48,890 bases of DNA from Tychonema sp. LEGE 07203 (GCF_015207285.1 NZ_JADEXD010000030.1:1-48890), one strand, 5' to 3'; positions 8,602 to 17,395 are shown, counted from the first letter of the stretch. The notes: a model not told the origin generated them from the letters alone. Translations and numbers: made by a program.

Positions 8602-9663
8602 ATGATTATTGTAATGAAAGCCGGCACTCCAGAAGCCGAGATCGATCGCCTAGACGAAGAGCTCCGCACTAACTGGGGTTTGACACCAGAAAAAATTGTC
8701 GGGCGTTACAAAGTCGTCATGGGTTTAGTCGGCGACACCGCCGAGCTCGAACCGATGCAGCTTCGCGAAATGAGCACCTGGATTGAAGAAGTGCTGCGCG
8801 TCGAAAAACCATACAAACGCGCTTGTCTGGAATACCGCCAAGGCGAACCCAGCGCCGTAGAAGTCGCTACTCCTTTGGGAACTGTGACGATCGGCTTAAA
8901 TCACCCGATCGCAGTCGTAGCGGGCCCTTGCTCGGTCGAAAACGAAGAAATGATTGTCGAGACGGCGATGCGCGTCAAAGCTGCTGGCGCTCAATTTTTG
9001 CGCGGTGGAGCCTACAAACCGAGAACCTCTCCCTACGCTTTCCAAGGACACGGCGAGAGTGCTTTGGGACTGCTGGCGGCGGCGCGGGAAGCTAGCGGTT
9101 TGGGAATTATTACCGAAGTGATGGATGCGGCGGACTTAAGTGCGATCGTAGAAGTAGCCGACGTAATCCAAGTCGGCGCGAGAAATATGCAGAATTTCTC
9201 GCTGTTGAAAAAAGTCGGAGCTCAAGACAAACCAGTTTTGCTGAAGCGCGGCATTTCCGCCACCATTGAAGAGTGGTTGATGGCAGCCGAGTATATCATG
9301 GCTTCTGGCAATCCCAACGTGATTTTGTGCGAGCGCGGCATTCGCGGGTACGACAGGCAATATACCCGCAATACCCTCGATTTGTCGGCCGTTCCAGTAT
9401 TGCGAACCCTGACTCACTTACCGGTGATGGTTGACCCCAGTCACGGCACCGGTTGGGCGCAATTTGTACCTTCAATGGCGTTTGCTTCGATCGCCTCCGG
9501 TACTGATTCGCTGATGATTGAAGTGCACCCGAATCCCAAAAAAGCCTTGTCTGACGGGCCGCAATCTTTAACACCGGATCAGTTCGACAAGTTGATGGAA
9601 GAATTGGCGGTGATTGGTAAAGTCATGGGACGTTGGCCGCAGCCCGTGCCAGTTTTGGCGTAG
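8602..9663 (+). CDS. aroF: 3-deoxy-7-phosphoheptulonate (DAHP) synthase, type I beta
   Basis: This enzyme condenses phosphoenolpyruvate with erythrose 4-phosphate, the first step of the shikimate pathway to aromatic amino acids. The 353-aa product has a ferredoxin-like regulatory domain (about 1-70, MIIVMKAGTPEAEIDRL) followed by a TIM barrel. Visible barrel motifs are VVAGPCSVEN (105-114), the substrate-binding RGGAYKPRTSPY (134-145), LLKRGIS, LCERGIRGYD and VDPSHGTG. The N-terminal domain marks it as type I beta, the group usually controlled by Phe or Tyr through that domain. ATG at 8602 gives the expected N-terminus. It stands alone; no other aro gene is adjacent. Confidence 0.95.
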   Translation: MIIVMKAGTPEAEIDRLDEELRTNWGLTPEKIVGRYKVVMGLVGDTAELEPMQLREMSTWIEEVLRVEKPYKRACLEYRQGEPSAVEVATPLGTVTIGLNHPIAVVAGPCSVENEEMIVETAMRVKAAGAQFLRGGAYKPRTSPYAFQGHGESALGLLAAAREASGLGIITEVMDAADLSAIVEVADVIQVGARNMQNFSLLKKVGAQDKPVLLKRGISATIEEWLMAAEYIMASGNPNVILCERGIRGYDRQYTRNTLDLSAVPVLRTLTHLPVMVDPSHGTGWAQFVPSMAFASIASGTDSLMIEVHPNPKKALSDGPQSLTPDQFDKLMEELAVIGKVMGRWPQPVPVLA

Positions 9664-9700
9664 AAATCGCGGTAATCAGTCAATACGCTTGGGTTAACCC

Positions 9701-9783
9701 AGATCCCCCCTAACCCCCCTTAAAAAGGGGGGGACAAGAATGTTCTCAAAGTCCCCCTTCTTAAGGGGGATTTAGGGGGATCT
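9701..9783. repeat. Palindromic MITE-like element (AGATCCCCC ends)
   Basis: An 83-base imperfect inverted repeat that begins AGATCCCCCCTAACCCCC and ends with the near-complement GGGATTTAGGGGGATCT. The arms are about 35 bases around a short AT-rich loop. AGATCCCCC palindromes are a widespread cyanobacterial intergenic repeat (from memory). The C-rich tandem repeats at the right edge of the window share the CCCCCTTA/TAAGGGGG core. Confidence 0.85.
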
Positions 9784-9821
9784 CCGGGGAATAAATAGTT
9801 TTAACGGAACCGTATTGGGTT

Positions 9822-9854
9822 AAATCCCCGACTTCTTAAAGAAGTCGGGGATTT
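9822..9854. terminator. Strong palindrome, probable terminator after the DAHP synthase
   Basis: Sixteen-base perfect arms AAATCCCCGACTTCTT (9822-9837) and its complement (9839-9854) around a single base. It is followed by TTGGTTATTCGGTTTTT, which is T-rich but interrupted. It is also a known type of dispersed repeat, so termination is a secondary possibility. Confidence 0.5.
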
Positions 9855-9962
9855 GGTTATTCGGTTTTTGGAATAGAGGCCCAGGGGCGATCGCACTTCT
9901 AGGAATGTTGGGAAATTTTGTATAATTGATATTTGAGTTAATTAGCGAGAGGGCTGGGATTC

Positions 9963-10523
9963 ATGGTAGGCATCGGAACCAAACTCACTTTAGCAGAATA
10001 TCTAGCTTTGCCCGACTCAGATGTATATTATGAGTTTGTAGATGGTGAAGCAATCCCCAAAGTGTCTCCTAAATATTTTCATTCTACTTTACAGTTTGCT
10101 TTGTGTCGCCTGATTGGTGTCTGGTGTAAAAGTCGCGGGCGAGTGCTTCCAGAATGGGCGATTTTGTTAAAACGTCAGGGTAAAGATTGGGCACCTGTTC
10201 CCGATTTAACGTACATTTCTTATGCGCGTCTGCCGAAAAGTTGGCGGCGAAATGAAGCTTGTCCGGCAATTCCCGAACTGGCGATCGAGATTATCTCTCC
10301 CGATCAAAGTATGAAGGAATTTGAAGAGAAGGCGAAAGATTATTTGGCTGCGGGTGTGACGCGAGTTTGGGTAATCGATCCAGAAGCTATTTTAATAAGA
10401 AGCTTTTTACCCGATGGTTCAAGTCAAGTTTATACGGATAATACACCGATTGTGGATGAGTTGCTGCCTGGTTTGGAGTTAACAACTCGGCAGATTTTTG
10501 AAGAAGCAGAATTGATTGATTGA
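9963..10523 (+). CDS. Uma2-family (DUF820) putative endonuclease
   Basis: Uma2/DUF820 proteins adopt a PD-(D/E)XK restriction-nuclease fold. They are highly amplified in cyanobacterial genomes, and their role is unsettled. The 186-aa product shows the family start (LTLAEYLALPDSDVYYEFVDGEAIPK, residues 8-33) and the acidic core: D in APVPDLTYI, then PELAIEIISPDQS followed by KAKDYLAAGVTRVWVIDP. In the last segment E and K complete the PD-(D/E)XK set. It is a lone gene between two hairpin-rich spacers. The ATG at 9963 follows GAGAGGGCTGGGATTC, a weak ribosome site. It is possibly mobile, but no transposase lies nearby. Confidence 0.85.
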   Translation: MVGIGTKLTLAEYLALPDSDVYYEFVDGEAIPKVSPKYFHSTLQFALCRLIGVWCKSRGRVLPEWAILLKRQGKDWAPVPDLTYISYARLPKSWRRNEACPAIPELAIEIISPDQSMKEFEEKAKDYLAAGVTRVWVIDPEAILIRSFLPDGSSQVYTDNTPIVDELLPGLELTTRQIFEEAELID

Positions 10524-10541
10524 TTAAGTTACCCACAGTCA

Positions 10542-10605
10542 GGACACGGCATTGCCGTGTCCCTACAATCAATCGGGGTAGGGAAACGGCACTGCCGTGT
10601 CCTCC
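10542..10605. repeat. Two ACGGCAnTGCCGT palindromes
   Basis: The first is perfect: GGACACGGC (10542-10550), loop ATT, GCCGTGTCC (10554-10562). The second (10583-10605) is the same motif with one arm changed. Related sequences occur near 945 and 15860. It lies between the converging Uma2 and dynamin genes and may terminate both. Confidence 0.7.
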
Positions 10606-10628
10606 GTATCATTCCGTTACTTATTGAA

Positions 10629-13229
10629 TTAGCGATCGCTCTGATTTAAAATAGCTTCAATTTGATTCTGTACTTGTTCGAGTTCTCGACGTTTGTCAGC
10701 CAGCCAAAGTTTTTGGGTTTCGCATTCTGCTCGCTCTCGATCGTGCTTTTCCTGCTGTTCCAATAAATTTTCCCACAGCGCGATCGCTTTTGACATCGCA
10801 TCGCTATTCGCATCAGCGCGATCGTCAAATACTGCAATAATCCTTTCTTGTACCTTCTCAAAAATAGACTCTGCCGATTCGCCAAATTTCTCAAAGCCTA
10901 ACTCACAAACTTTTTCCTTAATCTGAGCTTTAACAGCATCACCATCTAAAAAACTCCAGCCCAAACCGCCACCAGCACCAGCGGCTAAGCCACCCAAAAC
11001 AACTCCTATAAAACCAAGTCCTGTAAAAAATAGCAACGCAGCACCAACTGCTGCACCAATTCCTAAACCCCCAAAAAATCCACCATCCTCAATCTCGCCA
11101 ATTGATGAAGCTATTCCGCTTCCACTGCTACCAATTCCGCCTAAGCTACCTGCTGTTGCTAAGTTATTGAATTGAGCGACAAGGCTAGTGCTGAGTTGCT
11201 GGTCAAACTGTTGAAATTCTTGCCGTATTGCATCAATATCTTCACCGATTTGGCTGTCTAGCACTCCCATATTTTGTTTTAAAATAGACTGTACTTTTTG
11301 ATTTCCCCAGTCATCAATTTCTTCGGTGATGTCTCGTACAAATTGATCGGCATAATCTTTAGTCAACTTGTCTTGACTCATGATGTGTCCGTGTTCGGAA
11401 GTCCAGCGATGACTTTTTGATAGCAAACGTTCTCCCAATTCTTCCACCCATTGATTCCAAGATTCAAGAGTTTCGTCTAAAGATTGCTGCATCAGTTCAT
11501 CCGCTAAAAGTTTGATTTTTACATCGCGGCCACTTACTTCCGCCATTTGTTCAAAAATCTTCGCCTTATCTCCTGGGGAAACTGTCAATTTTCCTTCTAA
11601 CATTTCCCTATATTGACTCAATTCATCGCAGCAAGTATTAATAATTTGCTTAATTCCGGCGGCAGATTGCTGAAGAGCGATCGCCCCCCGTTCAACTGTC
11701 AAAAACTGTTCGAGAGATTTGGTAAAATCCTGAAAAGATTTCACATACTCATTTTCTGTCCCGTCCAAAATTGCCTCAAGTGCAGATTTAGCAGAAATAA
11801 AATGAATCCGGTTTTCACCAGCAATAATTGGTTTTTCCCCATTAACAATTGTTTCTACCCTTTCTTTTACATCCTGGCGATCCTCTTCAGTCTCCAGCCC
11901 ATCGAAAAAATTCACTGCAATAAAAATGTTTCTTGCACCTTCATCTTCTTTACCATAATTCAATTCTTTTTTCAAGGATAAAAGCAGTTCTTTTTCTGTC
12001 TGTGGTAAAACATTGTTAGCACTAGTCAAAAAAATAACAGCATCAGCCGTTTTCAGAACTTGCTGAGTCGCCAATGTGCGTTCCTCTTGTTCGTTCAATC
12101 CGGGAGTATCAATAATTTCTACGCCATTGCTGCACAACTCTAATTCGGGATGCTCAAAAACGATTTCTGCAATTTCCGATTTGGCTATTTCATCTGCAAT
12201 AGAACCAGAAGCCGCCTTTTTAGAAATAGCAGCTTTCTCTTTATATTCTTCCGGCGAAATCTCTTCCTTACATCCATTTTTGTAGTGACAAATAACCCGC
12301 CGCTTCGAGCCATATTTCAAAATAGTCACCGTACCGCTACAGGGAGTAGCCCTCACTGGTTGGATTTTCTCGCCCACCAAAGCATTTAGTAAGGTTGATT
12401 TGCCCTTACTAAAGTCGCCGACAACAGCCACGCAAAAACATTGAGATTTCAATCTCTGAGATATTTTTGTTACTTCTTCTGTTAAATTAGGAGAGAACAC
12501 CTTGCGATCGCTTCCATTTTCCAGAGTTGAAGATAGTGTCTTACAAACAGCGTTCAGTTCTAGACGATACTTTTGAAACTTTTTCAACTCCTGATATGAC
12601 GAAACTGAATGTTTGCGATTTTTTTGCTGTTTGGGTTTGGCTGGCAAATGTTCGATAATGTGACTGGCTGCACGGACAAACAAAGAATCGAGAGATTGAA
12701 ATCTTGCTGGATCGAGTAACGAATGGACTTCTGCTAAAGCTGCTGTATCGCTTATTGATTGATTGCTAAAACTCGCTTCCAAAACAGTCAAATATCGCCC
12801 GTCGATTCCGAGTCGGCTAGCGATGATTTTCAAATACTCTTTTGCTCGTTCCTCTATTGTCCCATCGGCTGCCGACATTTGATACCCAAAACTAATCAGC
12901 AGCAGTTTTTCCTCCTCAGAAAAACACGCAGTCAGCGCCAGCAACGCCGTCACTTTATTGTAAACTTGCCGGTCTTGCACGCTCTTAACCATCGGCCTTA
13001 CAAATTGACCCAAACTGTTGTTAGCGGGGATAAGTTCCGTAAAAGTTGTCCGCAATCGCTGCTTTTCCTCAGCACTTACCGTACCGTCGGCATGAATGAC
13101 TCCCAACAACACCGTCACCAGCGCCGCCAGAAAAAGCAGAGGCGGAGTAATATCCTCTTTTCGTAGTTTTTGCCCAGTCAGCAGCGAAACAAGCTCAACC
13201 GTTTGCGGACTAATTAGCGAAGTGTCCAT
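10629..13229 (-). CDS. TerB-domain bacterial dynamin-like GTPase
   Basis: Bacterial dynamin-like proteins hydrolyse GTP to tubulate, fuse or repair membranes, and some act in phage defence. The 866-aa product starts with a TerB-like helical domain (about 25-165) with two acidic signatures, HADGTVSAEE and AADGTIEERA. The GTPase core follows: P-loop GDFSKGKST at 271-279, switch I Thr in RATPCSGT, and G3 DTPGLNE at 374-380; VNFFDG is the likely G4. A long helical stalk follows. A Gly-rich hydrophobic stretch (about 714-760, FFGGLGIGAAVGAALLFFTG) is the likely membrane paddle, and the C-terminal helix is coiled. ATG at 13229 begins at MDTSLISPQTV. It is divergent from the gene at 13316, with 86 bases between the starts, so the two probably share a control region. 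Confidence 0.88.
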   Translation of the reverse strand: MDTSLISPQTVELVSLLTGQKLRKEDITPPLLFLAALVTVLLGVIHADGTVSAEEKQRLRTTFTELIPANNSLGQFVRPMVKSVQDRQVYNKVTALLALTACFSEEEKLLLISFGYQMSAADGTIEERAKEYLKIIASRLGIDGRYLTVLEASFSNQSISDTAALAEVHSLLDPARFQSLDSLFVRAASHIIEHLPAKPKQQKNRKHSVSSYQELKKFQKYRLELNAVCKTLSSTLENGSDRKVFSPNLTEEVTKISQRLKSQCFCVAVVGDFSKGKSTLLNALVGEKIQPVRATPCSGTVTILKYGSKRRVICHYKNGCKEEISPEEYKEKAAISKKAASGSIADEIAKSEIAEIVFEHPELELCSNGVEIIDTPGLNEQEERTLATQQVLKTADAVIFLTSANNVLPQTEKELLLSLKKELNYGKEDEGARNIFIAVNFFDGLETEEDRQDVKERVETIVNGEKPIIAGENRIHFISAKSALEAILDGTENEYVKSFQDFTKSLEQFLTVERGAIALQQSAAGIKQIINTCCDELSQYREMLEGKLTVSPGDKAKIFEQMAEVSGRDVKIKLLADELMQQSLDETLESWNQWVEELGERLLSKSHRWTSEHGHIMSQDKLTKDYADQFVRDITEEIDDWGNQKVQSILKQNMGVLDSQIGEDIDAIRQEFQQFDQQLSTSLVAQFNNLATAGSLGGIGSSGSGIASSIGEIEDGGFFGGLGIGAAVGAALLFFTGLGFIGVVLGGLAAGAGGGLGWSFLDGDAVKAQIKEKVCELGFEKFGESAESIFEKVQERIIAVFDDRADANSDAMSKAIALWENLLEQQEKHDRERAECETQKLWLADKRRELEQVQNQIEAILNQSDR

Positions 13230-13315
13230 TTGCAGGGCCTATTGATAATTTTTTTTTTATTTAAACTATCATAATATATTAGTTATTCTGTGGTTTGCTA
13301 CCAGGGTAAAAATTG

Positions 13316-15826
13316 ATGATGAACTTTGTATTTCCCGCAGCGGTACAGGCTGCGATCGAGGCTGGCAAGTACGTACAAGTGTTTACATCGGCTGGAGTGC
13401 CGATCGGCATGGCGAGAGATGCAGCCACGGGACAGTTTGCGGCCCATGCCGTTGGCGCGGCCCTCAACAACAGCCCGCTATCGCCCTTAGTGTCTCCCGT
13501 GCAGCTTGTTATGGGCGGCTTGCAGATGCAGCAAATGCACATGGGTTTTCAAACCCTCCAAGCCAGTGTGGGCGTGCTGCAATCGACTACAGCCGTCATT
13601 GGTGTGGGAGTTGCGGCCGGGGTAGCTTTGTCAGCGGTGAATTTGCACCAGACTTTGAAATTAAAAAAAGCTGTAGAAAGGCTGGAAGTTAAAGTTGAAA
13701 ACGGTTTCATCAATTTAGAACAACTTGTGAAAGGTCAAGGTGCGGAAATTAAGCAATTAATTTCCGAAGTGGTTGCAGATATAAAATTTGACAACCACCG
13801 TTTAGTTTTAGTGCGGGCTTACGGGTTATTTAATCAAGCAATTCAACGAATGCGATCGGCTTTGCAACTGCAAGATATCAACCGCCGCAATGCTGAAATT
13901 GATGCCGCGCGGGGGATGCTGTTTGAAGCTTTAGCAGATTACAGAAATCCGCATTTGTTGGCAGAAACCTGTGCGGCGGGACAGTTGCGGCGGTTAGAGT
14001 GCAGTTGGGCGATCGAGCAAAGTATTATCGGCACGTATCAGGTGCAGAATGAATTTGGTGCTGTGGGCGATCGGATTTCTCAACTTCAACAACAAATCCG
14101 TCAAGATGGCCTCGGTATTATACAATGCTGTGACTCCGACGAAGAGCTTGACTTTCTCTTTCCTGAAATCACGCGAATTCACAATCATGATTTAGCCACC
14201 TTAGACATTTGGCTGAATCAGATTGAATGGACTAAAGCTTTGCCGCCCAGTGAATTTGAAGAGCTACAAAGTGCTGATTTCAGCAAATCAAACTTAGCTG
14301 TTATTGAAGATAAAAAATCAGCAACAACAGCTTTAGCAATACCAGATGAACAGTTATTTTATGAAAATTTGAGGCCGAAGTCTCATTTTTATGCGCTTTA
14401 CACTCAACTGGAATTTATGCTCGATCCGCAGCAACGAAAAGAGCATGAAAATTATATTATTGAGCAAGGGGAAATAGCTGATCATAAAAGTTTAGTAGCG
14501 TCGAATTTGGAAAAAGCCTCAGATTTGGCTGTTGCTAATCTCTTTCACTACTTCAGAGTCCGGGATAAATCGGAAGAAGAAAACGTCAAGGATCAAATTT
14601 ATGAAAAAGTCAAAGCGCTTGTGGCAAATCAGCTACAAATTGAGGCAACTGAAGTCACCGTCAACACTAAGTTTACCAAACATTTAGGAGCAGATGATAA
14701 CGCTAATTTTAGAGCGAGTTTTGTAAATAGTGTGGATCTAAATGCACTACAGCTAATCTTGGCTTTCGAGGAAACTTTCGACATTGAAATTCCCGATGAA
14801 GATGCCGAAGAAATAAAAAAAGTTCAACAGGCTGTTGATTACATTTACCAAAAAATCTCGACATCTGCAACGCCAACTCTTACAGAAGAATCCTGTGCAA
14901 GTGATAATGTCCAGCAGAAAATTCCTGAAACAACAGAAACGTCGATCGAAGAGAATTCCCTAGCTATAAAAAAATTGGGACTGACTCTGGAAGAAACCAG
15001 AATTATGTTCAGCTATCAGTACCACTTGGTGCAAGATGATATTGACAGGGAATCGGATTATAATAAACAGTCCCTAAAGCAAGAGTGGTTAAGCGAGTGG
15101 CAAAAGTCAACCACACTTTTTTTGAACAGCAAAATTTCATCGGAAACTCCAGATAACAGATCATTGAAATTAATTGCTAACTTTCAATTACTCCAAAAAT
15201 TTGTACAATCCCATCTCATCTGTCCTAACAATCAGTTTACTAGGCGTCTAGTGTTATTAGAAGTAACACTATTTCAAGCATATTACTCCTTGGGGGATAG
15301 CCGCGATGAAGCATTTAAAGATTTAAAAATTGCCGATGAAGAAAGACTTACCAGTAAGCTAAAGTTTTTTGCTGGAAAACTAGAGATTGATGTAAATTCT
15401 GTTTACCGCTTTAAATCGAACTACAAGGAAGCCATCAAAGTAATTCAAGGCGGAATAAATCCTTTGTTAATTGGTGCAGGCGGCTTCGGAATGGCTGGCG
15501 GAATGGCCGTAATTGTTGCTGGCGGTTCAATTCTCGGTGCTAGTGCGGGAGTTGGTGTTGGCGCTTTATTCAGTCAATCTCCCGACACCGCTTTAATCCA
15601 AGCAGCCAAGTTAGAAGTCGTGATGCGCGAGATTGTTGTAATTCAAAAAGACATCCCCCTGGCTCAAGAAATTCTCAAACAACAGCGCCTCGCCATACGC
15701 TCCATTGAAGACAAACTAGACGATCTACTTCTTAACCAGCAAAAAAATCACAAAGAAATCGAAAATCTCAAAAGAGCGATCGAGTATTTGAAGAAAGCAC
15801 TCGAAAGAAATCAAGGCTTAATATAA
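13316..15826 (+). CDS. Large protein with hydrophobic ends and an embedded acyl-carrier-like domain
   Basis: I do not recognise the whole protein (836 aa from ATG 13316; a TTG one codon upstream and an ATG one codon downstream are alternatives, with AGGG 9 bases before 13316). The N-terminal 110 residues are Gly/Ala-rich and hydrophobic, then coiled helices. Residues 424-515 closely resemble acyl carrier protein: EKVKALVANQLQIEATEVT, HLGAD, AFEETFDIEIPDEDAEE and AVDYI. About 12 extra residues follow LGAD, and the phosphopantetheine Ser position appears to be Asp474, with Ser472 close by. The C-terminal part has a second Gly-rich hydrophobic segment (INPLLIGAGGFGMAGG) and then a coiled coil. 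It is divergent from the TerB-dynamin gene, which suggests a joint membrane function. A pore-forming or membrane-remodelling role is inference. Confidence 0.7.
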   Translation: MMNFVFPAAVQAAIEAGKYVQVFTSAGVPIGMARDAATGQFAAHAVGAALNNSPLSPLVSPVQLVMGGLQMQQMHMGFQTLQASVGVLQSTTAVIGVGVAAGVALSAVNLHQTLKLKKAVERLEVKVENGFINLEQLVKGQGAEIKQLISEVVADIKFDNHRLVLVRAYGLFNQAIQRMRSALQLQDINRRNAEIDAARGMLFEALADYRNPHLLAETCAAGQLRRLECSWAIEQSIIGTYQVQNEFGAVGDRISQLQQQIRQDGLGIIQCCDSDEELDFLFPEITRIHNHDLATLDIWLNQIEWTKALPPSEFEELQSADFSKSNLAVIEDKKSATTALAIPDEQLFYENLRPKSHFYALYTQLEFMLDPQQRKEHENYIIEQGEIADHKSLVASNLEKASDLAVANLFHYFRVRDKSEEENVKDQIYEKVKALVANQLQIEATEVTVNTKFTKHLGADDNANFRASFVNSVDLNALQLILAFEETFDIEIPDEDAEEIKKVQQAVDYIYQKISTSATPTLTEESCASDNVQQKIPETTETSIEENSLAIKKLGLTLEETRIMFSYQYHLVQDDIDRESDYNKQSLKQEWLSEWQKSTTLFLNSKISSETPDNRSLKLIANFQLLQKFVQSHLICPNNQFTRRLVLLEVTLFQAYYSLGDSRDEAFKDLKIADEERLTSKLKFFAGKLEIDVNSVYRFKSNYKEAIKVIQGGINPLLIGAGGFGMAGGMAVIVAGGSILGASAGVGVGALFSQSPDTALIQAAKLEVVMREIVVIQKDIPLAQEILKQQRLAIRSIEDKLDDLLLNQQKNHKEIENLKRAIEYLKKALERNQGLI

Positions 15827-15930
15827 TACCTGCTCAGAAGAGCGATCGGTGTAAGAACACAGGCTTTGGCCGTGTCCATACCAAAATTGTACAATCCCGG
15901 TAATTCTTATTACAACAATCATCAAAAAAA

Positions 15931-16404
15931 ATGAAGTCTAAATCAGTTACTCAAATCAGCGGTCTTCCCGGTCAATTAGTCGGTGCAGTTCCACTCCGAA
16001 CCAGCGGTACAGGAACTATTAAAATAGTTGGAGACACCTTACAAGGAAATTTTACTTCATTTTTTGGCTTAGAAATCAAAGAAATTGTCATTCCCATTCA
16101 AAATGTCAAAGCAGTTGAAATTGGGGAAGGCTGTACTTGGTGGCTGCTCGGAATTGGAATTTTGACCTTGGGAATCTTCTTTATTGGTATTATTTTCATT
16201 GTGTTGGCTTTTGTTGTAAAACAACGTTATATTGTTATTTACACGAGTAGCAATAATTTAATTCTGTTTTATTCAAAAAGTGATAAAATTAACCAGTTTA
16301 GAAACGAAATAATAGAAGCTTGCCGTCCTAAACCGAGCTATATTCCCCGACCCTCTCAGTCTCCACCAGCACCGCCTTCTTTAGCCAAAGTGATTGACAC
16401 TTAG
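15931..16404 (+). CDS. Small PH-like membrane protein
   Basis: This 157-aa product starts with a beta-rich stretch (about 25-70, GTIKIVGDTLQGNFTSFFGLEIKEIVIPI) like a bacterial PH domain. One or two membrane helices follow (about 71-97, WWLLGIGILTLGIFFIGIIF and on), then more strands (QRYIVIYTSSNNLILFYSK) and a Pro-rich tail (PSYIPRPSQSPPAPPS). The function is unknown; PH-like membrane proteins often bind lipids or assemble at membranes. It lies 104 bases after the ACP-like-domain gene on the same strand, so it may be a third member of the dynamin locus. ATG at 15931 follows a run of A with no clear Shine-Dalgarno. Confidence 0.65.
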   Translation: MKSKSVTQISGLPGQLVGAVPLRTSGTGTIKIVGDTLQGNFTSFFGLEIKEIVIPIQNVKAVEIGEGCTWWLLGIGILTLGIFFIGIIFIVLAFVVKQRYIVIYTSSNNLILFYSKSDKINQFRNEIIEACRPKPSYIPRPSQSPPAPPSLAKVIDT

Positions 16405-16592
16405 TTAAATTTAACAGATCCAGCTCTATTTCTACGAAAGTGCGATCGCTCGGATTTTATTGAGACACAAAAGTGCGATCGGCTTGACGGGGTGACAACC
16501 CCTTCAAAAGCTTGATAAAATCAAGGACATAGCCCTGTTTACCCTCTGGAAGAATGGCAGATTATTACGTCTCTCGCTCATTAATTCACCAA

Positions 16593-17369
16593 CTATTTCT
16601 TGACAAAATTCCATACCGACTCCCTCCGCTTCGCTGCGCCTATCTCAACGGTCAACTTTGAATTTGATGTATTTGCCAAAGTAAGATGCACCCGAGAACC
16701 TTTAACTTTCTCTCTCTTGCCCTTAAAAATTGGCACTTGTTCAATTAACTGCGTGCAAATACCTATCCGACCTTCCATTTCGCCAAAGGACAAGAGTAAA
16801 GATTTATCCAGCGCTTTTGTTTGCGCCATATCCCTAAAGTCTCTTTGACACTGATTTAAGTTGCCTTCTAAAACTAGCGTAATTGGGAAATCATTATCTC
16901 CAATTAACTCGCCGTTAGCACTCTCAATCAATTCGTGAATCGCTCGCTTGCGGTGCTGTCCGTCGGTAATATCTAACTTAACACCACGAGGGATAACTAC
17001 TAAGCAAATACCCCGACTTAGTTCGATAATTTCAATCTTCTCTGGATCGACATTTGCAGTGAGTGTACCCACAATCCAGGGTTGGTCTTTTCTAACGCGC
17101 TTGAGAATGTACTCCTTGACTTCCTCAGCATGATCCTTAATCTCTGGACGGTTTTTACCAGACTCAGGCTCGTTATTTGTAGAAGGTTTTGCTTGAAGGA
17201 GAGTAGGTAAGTCATCAGCAGGCACGCTAAATTGTACCATTTTTCGCTTTCCATGCTGAAAAATTAGGCCCGGATAGCACTTCTTACGGTGGTACTTGGC
17301 GAAGTACGGCTCAAGGAATTCATCTAGTCGCTGGTTGAGTTCTGGCTGATTCGAGCTGTCATTAGGCAT
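16593..17369 (-). CDS. dndB: DGQHR-domain protein, probable shortened DndB
   Basis: DndB is the accessory and regulatory protein of DNA phosphorothioation, reported to repress dnd transcription. The 258-aa product carries the hallmark DITDGQHRKRAI (DGQHR at 136-140) and sits divergent from dndC, 172 bases apart, as expected. Family members I know are about 350-390 aa, so about 100 residues are missing at the C-terminus. The last 15 residues begin with GAAKRRES (244-251). This is encoded by a 22-bp sequence (16619-16640) that matches a repeat common between cyanobacterial genes, beginning CGCAGCGAAGCGG when read on the minus strand. The tail therefore seems to come from a repeat insertion or deletion. 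ATG at 17369 begins MPNDSSNQPE. It could be a regulatory remnant or a separate DGQHR protein. Confidence 0.75.
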   Translation of the reverse strand: MPNDSSNQPELNQRLDEFLEPYFAKYHRKKCYPGLIFQHGKRKMVQFSVPADDLPTLLQAKPSTNNEPESGKNRPEIKDHAEEVKEYILKRVRKDQPWIVGTLTANVDPEKIEIIELSRGICLVVIPRGVKLDITDGQHRKRAIHELIESANGELIGDNDFPITLVLEGNLNQCQRDFRDMAQTKALDKSLLLSFGEMEGRIGICTQLIEQVPIFKGKREKVKGSRVHLTLANTSNSKLTVEIGAAKRRESVWNFVKK

Positions 17370-17379
17370 AGCTAGTAAA

Positions 17380-17395
17380 TTAACTTAAATGTTAA
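17380..17395. promoter_or_regulatory. Candidate operator in the dndB/dndC divergent region
   Basis: TTAAC (17380-17384) and GTTAA (17391-17395) form an inverted repeat with a 6-base spacer, starting 10 bases before the dndB start codon. It lies in the only control region shared by dndB and dndC. It could be a site for DndB or another regulator, but the arms are short and AT-rich. Confidence 0.25.
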
